From JAVDCA01 sp035293985 (GTDB lineage: Bacteria; Pseudomonadota; Alphaproteobacteria; Rhizobiales; Xanthobacteraceae): a stretch of DNA of 64,000 nucleotides. Each line of letters begins with the position of its first letter. Positions within the stretch are counted from its first letter, which is position 1. A program made the position numbers and the translations under genes. Below the pieces are notes generated by a model. It did not search any database and was not told the origin of the DNA. It saw only the letters and a list, made by a program, of their open reading frames with translations. The stretch is taken from assembly GCA_035293985.1 (NCBI GenBank), contig DATGLS010000045.1, positions 310,001-374,000 of the forward strand, read 5' to 3'. Of this stretch, positions 34,778-41,011 are shown in pieces.

Positions 34778-35589
34778 GCCGGGGCCCGCCCTCATCGGGC
34801 TGGCTGCGCGAGCTCGCGCGCTTTCTCGGCGGATCGCCGCAGTCGCGGCTGTGCCAGTTGGCCCATCTCCGCGAGCTCGACGACCACCTGCTGCACGATG
34901 TCGGCATCAGCCGCACGGAGGCCGCGTGCGGTCGCCCCCTCGGCCGGCCCGCCCCCTCGAGACGCGTTCCATGTCCCGCGACATTTTCCAAGCGACATCA
35001 TGAGATGGACCCCATGACCTGCTTCATCCCTTGCCTGATCCGAGATTCGAAAGAGGCCGACGTCGCCGCCATCAGCTCGATCTACGGCCATCACGTTCGC
35101 CACGGCTCCGCCTCCTTCGAGGAGGAGCCGCCTTCACCCGAGGAGATTGGGCGCCGCCGCGCCGACGTGCTGGCGCGCGGGCTGCCCTATCTGGTCGCCG
35201 CAATCGACGACGAGGTCGTGGGCTATGCCTATGCGTCGCCCTACCGCGCCCGCTCGGCCTACCGCTTCTCGATCGAGAACTCGGTCTATGTCGACCATCG
35301 CCGCCACCGCGGCGGCGTCGGCCGGGCGCTTCTCACGGCGCTGATCGCGCGCTGCGAGGCCGGCATGTGGCGGCAGATGATCGCGGTGATCGGGGATAGC
35401 GCCAACATCTCATCGATCGCGCTGCACGAACGGCTCGGCTTTCGTATGGTCGGGACCTTGCACGCCGCGGGGTTCAAATTCGGCCGCTGGGTCGATACGG
35501 TGCTGATGCAGCGCGAGCTCGGTGCCGGGCAAAGCACCTTGCCGGTCGAGGCGACGCAGCAGGAAGGAGCCGGGGCCAGCAGTGTATGA
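34774..35589 (+). CDS. DUF1127-GNAT acetyltransferase fusion
   Basis: A 271-residue open frame starting with GTG that overlaps the TGA of the hydrolase gene. Residues 25-50 (LCQLAHLRELDDHLLHDVGI) form a DUF1127 domain, normally a separate protein of about 50-70 residues. After a linker, residues 85-255 form a GNAT domain of the phosphinothricin acetyltransferase type (SIENSVYVDHRRHRGGVGRA, then LHERLGFRMVGTLHAAGFK). Either the two are truly fused, or the acetyltransferase begins at an internal ATG (35005 or 35014). Confidence 0.75.
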   Translation: MSRGPPSSGWLRELARFLGGSPQSRLCQLAHLRELDDHLLHDVGISRTEAACGRPLGRPAPSRRVPCPATFSKRHHEMDPMTCFIPCLIRDSKEADVAAISSIYGHHVRHGSASFEEEPPSPEEIGRRRADVLARGLPYLVAAIDDEVVGYAYASPYRARSAYRFSIENSVYVDHRRHRGGVGRALLTALIARCEAGMWRQMIAVIGDSANISSIALHERLGFRMVGTLHAAGFKFGRWVDTVLMQRELGAGQSTLPVEATQQEGAGASSV

Positions 35590-36790
35590 GCCAGTCGATG
35601 CCGGCGCGGCGCCGTCGCGCACACGAGTGGTCGCGATGCTCGGCATCGCGCAGACGCTCGCCTGGGCATCGAGCTACTATCTGCCCGCCGTCCTCGCCGG
35701 CCCCATCGCGGCCGGGACCGGCGTTGCGCCGGCCTGGGTGTTCGGCGCGTTCTCGGTCTCGCTGCTGATCGCCGCCGTCGCGGGACCCTATGTCGGCCGC
35801 ACCATCGACCGGCGCGGCGGCCGCGGGGTCCTGGCGCTGTCGAACATCGTGCTCGCGGTCGGGCTCTTTGCCCTTGCGGGCGCGAGCGGACCGGTCGTGC
35901 TGTTCGCGGCCTGGGCGATCCTCGGCCTCGGCATGGCGCTCGGCCTCTACGACGCGGCGTTCGCGGCGCTCGCCTGCTTCTACGGCACGCGCGCGCGCGG
36001 GCCGATCACCGGCATCACCCTGATGGCCGGCTTCGCCTCGACGGTGAGCTGGCCGCTGACGTCGCTCCTCAACGGCGCCGTCGGGTGGCGCGAGACCTGC
36101 CTGGTCTGGGGCGTGCTCAATTTGGGTGTCGGATTGCCGCTCAACGCTCTGCTGCCGCGCGCAACCATTCGCACGCCGGCGCGCGGCGCCGGCCGCCGCG
36201 TCGGCTGGCATCCGCGCCGCGAGATGTGGCTGCTCGCCTTCGTGTTCGCGGCGGCCTGGTTCGTCACCGGCGCCATGGCGGCTCACCTGCCCGACCTGCT
36301 CGAGCGCGCCGGCGCGACGCCGTTCGCGGCGATCGCGGCCGCCGCCATGGTCGGACCAGCGCAGGTCGCAGCGCGACTCCTCGAGTTCATCGCGCTGCGG
36401 CGGATTCATCCGCTGGTCTCCGCCCGGATCGCCGCCACGCTCCATCCCATCGGCGCCGCCGTTCTCGCCGGCGCCGGGCCGGTTGGGGCGGCGGCATTCG
36501 CGATCCTCTACGGCGCCGGCAACGGTCTTCTGACCATTGCGCGCGGCACCGTGCCGCTCGCGCTGTTCGGCCCCAATGACTACGGCGAGCGCACCGGCTT
36601 GCTCGGCGCGCCCGCGCGCGCCGCGCAGGCGCTGGCGCCGCTGCTGTTCGGGCTCATGCTCTCCGCCATGGGCCTCGGCGTGATCCTGGTCTCGGGCGGC
36701 CTCTGCCTCGCCGCATTCGCCGCCCTGCTCTGCCTGCACGCGAAGCCGAGCGCGGCCGACGGGACGCAGCCGGCGCGCAAAGAATCGTGA
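35582..36790 (+). CDS. MFS transporter
   Basis: A 402-residue protein with about twelve hydrophobic segments and the MFS loop motif GPYVGRTIDRRGGRG between helices 2 and 3. The likely start is the GTG at 35582, overlapping the acetyltransferase stop by eight bases, so the three genes from 32825 form an operon. With an acetyltransferase neighbour it may export a toxic compound, but this is only context. The gene ends 48 bases before the second tRNA cluster. Confidence 0.85.
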   Translation: MYEPVDAGAAPSRTRVVAMLGIAQTLAWASSYYLPAVLAGPIAAGTGVAPAWVFGAFSVSLLIAAVAGPYVGRTIDRRGGRGVLALSNIVLAVGLFALAGASGPVVLFAAWAILGLGMALGLYDAAFAALACFYGTRARGPITGITLMAGFASTVSWPLTSLLNGAVGWRETCLVWGVLNLGVGLPLNALLPRATIRTPARGAGRRVGWHPRREMWLLAFVFAAAWFVTGAMAAHLPDLLERAGATPFAAIAAAAMVGPAQVAARLLEFIALRRIHPLVSARIAATLHPIGAAVLAGAGPVGAAAFAILYGAGNGLLTIARGTVPLALFGPNDYGERTGLLGAPARAAQALAPLLFGLMLSAMGLGVILVSGGLCLAAFAALLCLHAKPSAADGTQPARKES

Positions 36791-36837
36791 CGGCGCTCGC
36801 GGCGGCACGACGGCGGCGCCATCTCCTGCCTTTCATT

Positions 36838-36924
36838 GGAGAGCTCCGCTGGAGTGGCCGGCAATCGGTCTCGAAAACCGAAGGGTCCGCAAGGACAGAG
36901 GTTCGAACCCTCAGCTCTCCGCCA
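36838..36924 (+). tRNA. tRNA-Ser(CGA)
   Basis: The acceptor GGAGAGC/GCTCTCC is perfect with G73 and CCA. The loop CTCGAAA gives CGA with U33, and the variable arm is long as required for Ser. It is one of the most normal members of the set. Confidence 0.9.
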
Positions 36925-36958
36925 CTTATTCCCTCTCCTTGAGAGACATTTGATTTTC

Positions 36959-37050
36959 GGGAAGCGCCAATAAGGACGGCTGGTGCCGTCGCCGCGCCGT
37001 AAACGCGGTCCCTTTGCGGCAGGAAGTTCGATTCTCTCCGCTTCCCACCA
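36959..37050 (+). tRNA. tRNA-Tyr(GUA)-like, C33
   Basis: The acceptor GGGAAGC/GCTTCCC and the anticodon stem CCGCG/CGCGG are perfect. The loop CCGTAAA gives GTA with C33. It has the long variable arm of bacterial Tyr tRNA. The T-loop appears to have eight bases and the T-stem a mismatch. CCA is encoded. Confidence 0.75.
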
Positions 37051-37055
37051 CACAC

Positions 37056-37129
37056 GCGGATGTAGCTGGAAGGTCAAGCCTCGGAGCGCCACTCCGAAGA
37101 CGCGGTTTCGATTACCGCCATCCGCACCA
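37056..37129 (+). tRNA. tRNA-Gly(GCC)-like, C33
   Basis: The acceptor GCGGATG/CATCCGC, anticodon stem TCGGA/TCCGA and T-arm GCGGT-TTCGATT-ACCGC are perfect. The loop GCGCCAC gives GCC with C33. CCA is encoded. Confidence 0.75.
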
Positions 37130-37172
37130 GCCTTCGCGGCGCTTCGCGCGCTACGGCTCGGCAAGCCGGAGC
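37130..37172 (+). repeat. Post-tRNA spacer repeat
   Basis: GCCTTCGCGGCGCTTCGCGC then GCTACGGCTCGGCAAGCC begins at the base after the CCA of tRNA-Gly. This is the fullest copy of the family. Confidence 0.85.
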
Positions 37173-37183
37173 GAGCGCCGATT

Positions 37184-37259
37184 GCTCGGGAAGCTAATCT
37201 GGTGAAAGCGCCGTGCCGAAAACGCGGAGAGGTTGGCTCGAAACCAACCCCGAGCACCG
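37184..37259 (+). tRNA. tRNA-Phe(GAA)-like, C33
   Basis: The acceptor GCTCGGG/CCCGAGC and the T-stem are perfect. The loop CCGAAAA gives GAA with C33. Base 8 is A, the T-loop reads CTCGAAA, and the 3' end is ACCG, not ACCA. Confidence 0.7.
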
Positions 37260-37264
37260 AATTA

Positions 37265-37336
37265 GGGACACGCACAAGGGTGCAGACATGCCTTGCAAGC
37301 AGGTCGCGCGGGGAGCGTTACCCCGGTGTTCCACCA
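37265..37336 (+). tRNA. tRNA-Ala(UGC)-like, degenerate
   Basis: The acceptor GGGACAC/GTGTTCC pairs with one G-T, and the T-stem CGGGG/CCCCG is perfect. The loop CTTGCAA gives TGC with U33. The D-arm is reduced to GCAC-AAGG-GTGC with no linker, and the T-loop AGCGTTA lacks TTC. CCA is encoded. Confidence 0.55.
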
Positions 37337-37378
37337 GCCTTCGCGGCGCTTCGCGCACGCTACGGCTCGGCGAGCCAG
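37337..37378 (+). repeat. Post-tRNA spacer repeat
   Basis: GCCTTCGCGGCGCTTCGCGC then ACGCTACGGCTCGGCGAGCC follows the Ala CCA directly. It is almost identical to the copy at 37130. Confidence 0.85.
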
Positions 37379-37430
37379 CCTCGCGAAGCCTTGCCGTACC
37401 GTAGCGCACGCCGCCGGCGACCGAACTTCT

Positions 37431-37508
37431 TCCCCTCAGGCGAGCAAGGTGCACGCGGCTGCCTGTTGAGCAGAGCTGAGGCAGGTTCGATTCCTGCGAG
37501 GGGAGCCA
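37431..37508 (+). tRNA. tRNA-Asn(GUU)-like
   Basis: The acceptor TCCCCTC/GAGGGGA and T-arm GCAGG-TTCGATT-CCTGC are perfect, with G73 and CCA as in Asn. The loop CTGTTGA gives GTT with U33. The D-arm is atypical. Confidence 0.75.
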
Positions 37509-37513
37509 AAATC

Positions 37514-37590
37514 GCTGCCGTCGTCTAGCCGGGCAAGATAACGGGCCTTCAACCCGGAGATCGCGGGTTCAAATCCCGCCGGCAGCTTCA
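37514..37590 (+). tRNA. tRNA-Glu(UUC)-like, C33
   Basis: The acceptor GCTGCCG/CGGCAGC is perfect. The loop CCTTCAA gives TTC with C33. The T-loop is TTCAAAT. The 3' end reads TTCA, so CCA is not encoded. It shares most of its sequence with the Glu(CUC) gene 38 bases downstream. Confidence 0.75.
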
Positions 37591-37627
37591 GCCTTCGCAG
37601 CGCTTCGCGTTATGCCACGTGCCTCAC
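37591..37627 (+). repeat. Post-tRNA spacer repeat, partial copy
   Basis: GCCTTCGCAGCGCTTCGCGT then a diverged tail fills the space between the two Glu tRNAs. Confidence 0.75.
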
Positions 37628-37703
37628 GCTGCCGTCGTCTAGCGGCCAAGACACCGGGCCCTCAACTCGGAGATCGCGGGTTCAAATCCCGCCGGCAGCC
37701 CCA
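37628..37703 (+). tRNA. tRNA-Glu(CUC)-like, C33
   Basis: The acceptor and T-arm equal those of the Glu(UUC) gene. The loop CCCTCAA gives CTC with C33. N73 is C and CCA is encoded. It looks like a tandem duplicate with a changed anticodon arm. Confidence 0.75.
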
Positions 37704-37880
37704 ACTTCTGCAAAGCAGACAACCCGGCGAACTGGCTCTCCTTGTCGGTGCGGCCCGGTGACGCGGATCGGAGAAATGATCCGTCGTCAACGTTGTCAAA
37801 CCGACCGACGGTGCGCTTGTTTCGAAAAAGAGGATCAACCGGTTTCGTTGACCCCGCGCCGGATCGTCGGGAGGACGCCC

Positions 37881-39218
37881 ATGGAATCCGGCCTGATCGG
37901 CGCTGAACCACTTTCCCCGGATGCACGCCGCGCACTGGTGGCCGGATGCATCGGCTTCGCGGTGGATTTCTTCGATATCTACCTGCCCGTTCTCGCGCTT
38001 GCATCGGTCACGCGCTACTTCGAGCCGCCGGGGCTGAGCTCGGCGGCGAGCACGACGATCTACTTCTTCGTCTTCGCCGTCACGCTCCTTGGGCGGCCAT
38101 GCGGCGCGATCATCTTCGGCCATTTCGCCGATCGGATCGGACGCCGGCGCACCACCATCGTCACCATCGTCGGCTTCGGCGTCTTCACGCTGCTGATCGC
38201 CCTGCTGCCGGGCTACACCACCATCGGCATCTGGTCGCTGGCGCTGCTCATTCTCATTCGCTTCATCGGCGGCGTGTTCATGGGCGGCGAATACACGTCG
38301 AACAACACGCTCGCGATGGAGATGGTCCCGAAGGAGCGGCGCGGGCTCGTCGGCGGCGTGCTGCAGGGCGCCTATCCGATCGGCTTCTTCCTCGTCTCGG
38401 TCGTCACCAGCATCATGCTGGGCCTGACGACGCCGGTGCAATACCTGGCCTGGGGCTGGCGCATCCCGTTCGTCTGCGGCGCCATCATGGCATTCCTGTT
38501 CCTCGCTTATTACCTGCGGGTCGCCGAATCCCGGCTGTGGATGAGCTCTGAAAAAAGCGAGGCGCCGCTCAAGGAGGTGGTGTCCGGCCCGAACCTGCGC
38601 AATCTCGCCCAGATTCTCGTCATGATGCTCGGGTTCTGGTTCGCGGCCCAGTCGGTCATCGGCGTCATGCCCGGCCTGCTCATTCACGAGCTCCATATCC
38701 CCGGCAAGATCGTGACCAATGGCCTTCTGGTCACGAGCTTCGTCCAGTTCTTCTCCTTCGTGGCGTTCGGCCTGATCGGGCAGATGATCGGCCGGCGGCT
38801 CGCCATCGTTCTCAGCGGCGTTCTGGTTCTCATCGTCGGCTCCGGCCTCTATGCGGCCGCCGTGACGCACGCGCTCGGCGGCGGCGGGCTGATCGCCACG
38901 ACCGCCATCGCGTGCCTCTGCTATCTCCTCGTCATATCGCCCTGGGGGATCGTCACGACCTATATCTGCGAGCGCTTCCCGACCCAGCTGCGCGCCTCCG
39001 GCTATGGCATCGGCTACAGTCTCGCCGTGGTCATTCCGGCGTTCGCCGGAGCCTACCTGCTGGCGTTGCGGGATTTCATGCCTTACGCCTACACGCCGGT
39101 GGTGCTGATCGCGCTTGCGGGCGTGCTGATGATCGTCGGCGCGCTGATGGGACCGGAGACGCGCGACGTCGAGCTCGGCGCGATCGGCCAGGCGCCGATG
39201 GCCGCAAAGGCCGTATAG
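37881..39218 (+). CDS. MFS transporter, metabolite:H+ symporter type
   Basis: A 445-residue permease with twelve predicted helices and the MFS signature GHFADRIGRRRTTI after helix 2. The motif pair GGEYTSNNTLAMEMVPKERR and GRPCGAIIFG is typical of the metabolite:H+ symporter (sugar-porter-like, ProP/ShiA) group, which takes up organic acids or osmolytes. The ATG at 37881 follows CGGGAGGACGCCC; the open frame upstream to 37758 is in the tRNA spacer and is discounted. It is flanked by tRNA clusters on both sides. Confidence 0.88.
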   Translation: MESGLIGAEPLSPDARRALVAGCIGFAVDFFDIYLPVLALASVTRYFEPPGLSSAASTTIYFFVFAVTLLGRPCGAIIFGHFADRIGRRRTTIVTIVGFGVFTLLIALLPGYTTIGIWSLALLILIRFIGGVFMGGEYTSNNTLAMEMVPKERRGLVGGVLQGAYPIGFFLVSVVTSIMLGLTTPVQYLAWGWRIPFVCGAIMAFLFLAYYLRVAESRLWMSSEKSEAPLKEVVSGPNLRNLAQILVMMLGFWFAAQSVIGVMPGLLIHELHIPGKIVTNGLLVTSFVQFFSFVAFGLIGQMIGRRLAIVLSGVLVLIVGSGLYAAAVTHALGGGGLIATTAIACLCYLLVISPWGIVTTYICERFPTQLRASGYGIGYSLAVVIPAFAGAYLLALRDFMPYAYTPVVLIALAGVLMIVGALMGPETRDVELGAIGQAPMAAKAV

Positions 39219-39275
39219 ATTAGATCAAGGCCGCGCGGCCGTTGCCGTCGTCCGACGGCGCCGAATTCCACAATC

Positions 39276-39352
39276 CCACCCATAGCTCAGCGGAGCAGAG
39301 CGCCGGTTTGCGGAGCCGGAGGCCGCAGGTTCGAATCCTGCTGGGTGGCCCA
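39276..39352 (+). tRNA. tRNA-Arg(GCG)-like
   Basis: The acceptor CCACCCA/TGGGTGG and T-arm GCAGG-TTCGAAT-CCTGC are perfect. The loop TTGCGGA gives GCG with U33. N73 is C, unusual for Arg. CCA is encoded. Most bacteria read CGC with an inosine ACG anticodon, so a genomic GCG anticodon is uncommon. Confidence 0.75.
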
Positions 39353-39369
39353 TCCTTGCCTTTATCCAT

Positions 39370-39446
39370 AAGGGTGTAGCTCAGTCAGGAAGAGCTCCGC
39401 ACTTGGAATGCGGAGGCCGCGGGTTCGAATCCCCCCGCCCTGTTCA
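39370..39446 (+). tRNA. tRNA-Pro(UGG)-like
   Basis: The anticodon stem CCGCA/TGCGG is perfect and the loop CTTGGAA gives TGG with U33. Pair 1-72 is A-G, whereas Pro needs C1-G72. The 3' end reads TTCA, not CCA. Confidence 0.65.
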
Positions 39447-39451
39447 ATCAC

Positions 39452-39529
39452 GTCCACGTAGCTCAACCGGACCAGAGCAGAGGCCTCCGGTGCCTCAGGT
39501 TGCGCGTTCGAGTCGCGCCGTGGATTCCA
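39452..39529 (+). tRNA. tRNA-Arg(CCG)-like
   Basis: The acceptor GTCCACG/CGTGGAT has a terminal G-T. The anticodon stem GAGGC/GCCTC and T-stem GCGCG/CGCGC are perfect. The loop CTCCGGT gives CCG with U33. CCA is encoded. Confidence 0.75.
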
Positions 39530-39620
39530 GCCTTTGCGTCCTGACGGGCGCTACGGCTCGGCGAGCCAGCCCGGGCGCGATGGCTGTCGCGCCATTGCGC
39601 GCGAAGCGCCGCGACAGCCG
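39530..39620 (+). repeat. Post-tRNA spacer repeat plus hairpin
   Basis: GCCTTTGCGTCCTGACGGGC then GCTACGGCTCGGCGAGCC starts right after the Arg CCA. It is followed by GGCTGTCGCG and its exact complement CGCGACAGCC around a GC-rich loop. Confidence 0.7.
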
Positions 39621-39638
39621 GAGAAGTCGTCTCATTAC

Positions 39639-39725
39639 GGAGAGTTGGCCGAGCGGCAAGGCATCGCGGTGCTAACGCGACGAGACCGAAAGGTCGCGCA
39701 GGTTCGATCCCTGCACTCTCCGCCA
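39639..39725 (+). tRNA. tRNA-Ser(GCU)
   Basis: The acceptor GGAGAGT/ACTCTCC, anticodon stem TCGCG/CGCGA and T-stem are perfect, with a long variable arm, G73 and CCA. The loop GTGCTAA gives GCT with U33. Confidence 0.9.
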
Positions 39726-39766
39726 GCCTTCGCGGCGCTCCGCGCCCCGCTACGGCTCGGCAAGCC
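39726..39766 (+). repeat. Post-tRNA spacer repeat
   Basis: GCCTTCGCGGCGCTCCGCGC then CCCGCTACGGCTCGGCAAGCC follows the Ser CCA directly. Confidence 0.8.
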
Positions 39767-39901
39767 ACCCATTACGCTCCGGGCTCTGTCAGAACACCAT
39801 GCTCATAAGGAAGCCGACCATGCCTGGAGCGAATTGTCGCCTCACGCGCATATGTTACGGTGCGGGTCGGATGCGGAGCGACGCAGCGCCGACGAGAGGT
39901 C

Positions 39902-40888
39902 ATGAACGACACGACCCTTCCGCGCCAGTTCAGCTTCAGCACCGACCCGCTGCCCGAGCGTGATCGTTTCCCGGCGTTTTGCGAGGAGGTCTTTCGGCAC
40001 GTCATCGGCGCCGACATTGCGCGGCGCAGCCCCATGCCGTTTCGCGGCGGGCTCGATGTCCGTGCGGCGGGAGCCGTTGTCATTGCCGATCTGTCGCTGA
40101 CCCCGACCGAGATGACGCGTCGCTCATTGCATCTCGGCGACGGCAATGACGCGATCGTCGTGCAACTGTGGCGGCACGGCGCCGCGGACGCGGTCCAGGG
40201 CGAGCACGAGACCCGGGTCAGGTCGCCGCAAGCGTTGATCATCGACAATGCCCGCCCGGCGCGGATCGCGCTCGCGGGGACATCCCGGTTCCTCGCCCTG
40301 ACCATCCCGCGAAGCACGATCGTGGGGCGCGGCCCGGATATTGCCCGCGTCGCCGGCTTGGCACCGGCCGATAGCCCGGCATTTCGCCAGCTCCACGGAT
40401 ATCTCGAGCAGGCGCTCGCGGCCCCGTTTGCAGACCGCCGCTGCGCCGACGTGCTCGGCAACCACCTGATCGACCTCACCGCGTATGCGCTCGGCGCTGC
40501 GCGCGAGGCCCGGGACATCGGCGAGGAGCGCGGCGTGCGCACCGCCCGCCGCTCCGCCGTCCTGCGCGCGATCGCGGCGCGAAGCGGCGACCCCGACCTC
40601 ACGGCCGCATCGGTCGCCAAGCTGCTCGGCGTCACACCCCGCTACGTGCACCTGCTGCTGGAGCAAACCGGCCGCAGCTTCACGCATCATCTACTGGAGC
40701 GGCGCCTCGAAAAGGCCGGCGCCCTGCTGCGCGATGCCGGCCAGCTCGCGCGCAAGATCGCCGACATCGCGGCCGAGGCTGGATTTTCCGACCTCTCCTA
40801 TTTCAGCCGCACCTTCCGCCGCCACTACGGCGCGACGCCGTCCGATGTGCGCGAGACCGCGCGCCGCGCACGCATCGCACACAGTTGA
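39902..40888 (+). CDS. AraC-family transcriptional regulator, first paralogue
   Basis: A 328-residue regulator: an N-terminal ligand-sensing domain of the AraC-binding type (about 1-210) and a C-terminal double helix-turn-helix (about 225-320, VTPRYVHLLLEQTGRSFTHH, then AAEAGFSDLSYFSRTFRRHY). The whole protein parallels the regulator at 43760-44737. The ATG at 39902 follows GAGAGGTC. It is bracketed by a spacer repeat and the Gln(UUG) tRNA. The target is unknown. Confidence 0.88.
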   Translation: MNDTTLPRQFSFSTDPLPERDRFPAFCEEVFRHVIGADIARRSPMPFRGGLDVRAAGAVVIADLSLTPTEMTRRSLHLGDGNDAIVVQLWRHGAADAVQGEHETRVRSPQALIIDNARPARIALAGTSRFLALTIPRSTIVGRGPDIARVAGLAPADSPAFRQLHGYLEQALAAPFADRRCADVLGNHLIDLTAYALGAAREARDIGEERGVRTARRSAVLRAIAARSGDPDLTAASVAKLLGVTPRYVHLLLEQTGRSFTHHLLERRLEKAGALLRDAGQLARKIADIAAEAGFSDLSYFSRTFRRHYGATPSDVRETARRARIAHS

Positions 40889-40921
40889 CACCTCGCCGAC
40901 AGGCGGTCGCCGGCACGCCAT

Positions 40922-40995
40922 TCCCCCTTCGTCCAACGGCAGGATATCGCGCCTTGAACGCGAGGATCGTGGTTCGAATCCATGAGGGGGAGCCA
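40922..40995 (+). tRNA. tRNA-Gln(UUG)-like, C33
   Basis: The acceptor TCCCCCT/AGGGGGA and anticodon stem TCGCG/CGCGA are perfect. The loop CCTTGAA gives TTG with C33. G73 and CCA fit Gln. The T-loop is a normal TTCGAAT. Confidence 0.8.
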
Positions 40996-41011
40996 ACGAC
41001 GCCGGGAGCCC

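Noticed and set aside
36983..39905. Open frames with the peptide AFAALRA across the tRNA clusters
   Set aside because: They translate the post-tRNA spacer repeat and the tRNAs themselves, have no start signals and share only repeat-derived sequence.
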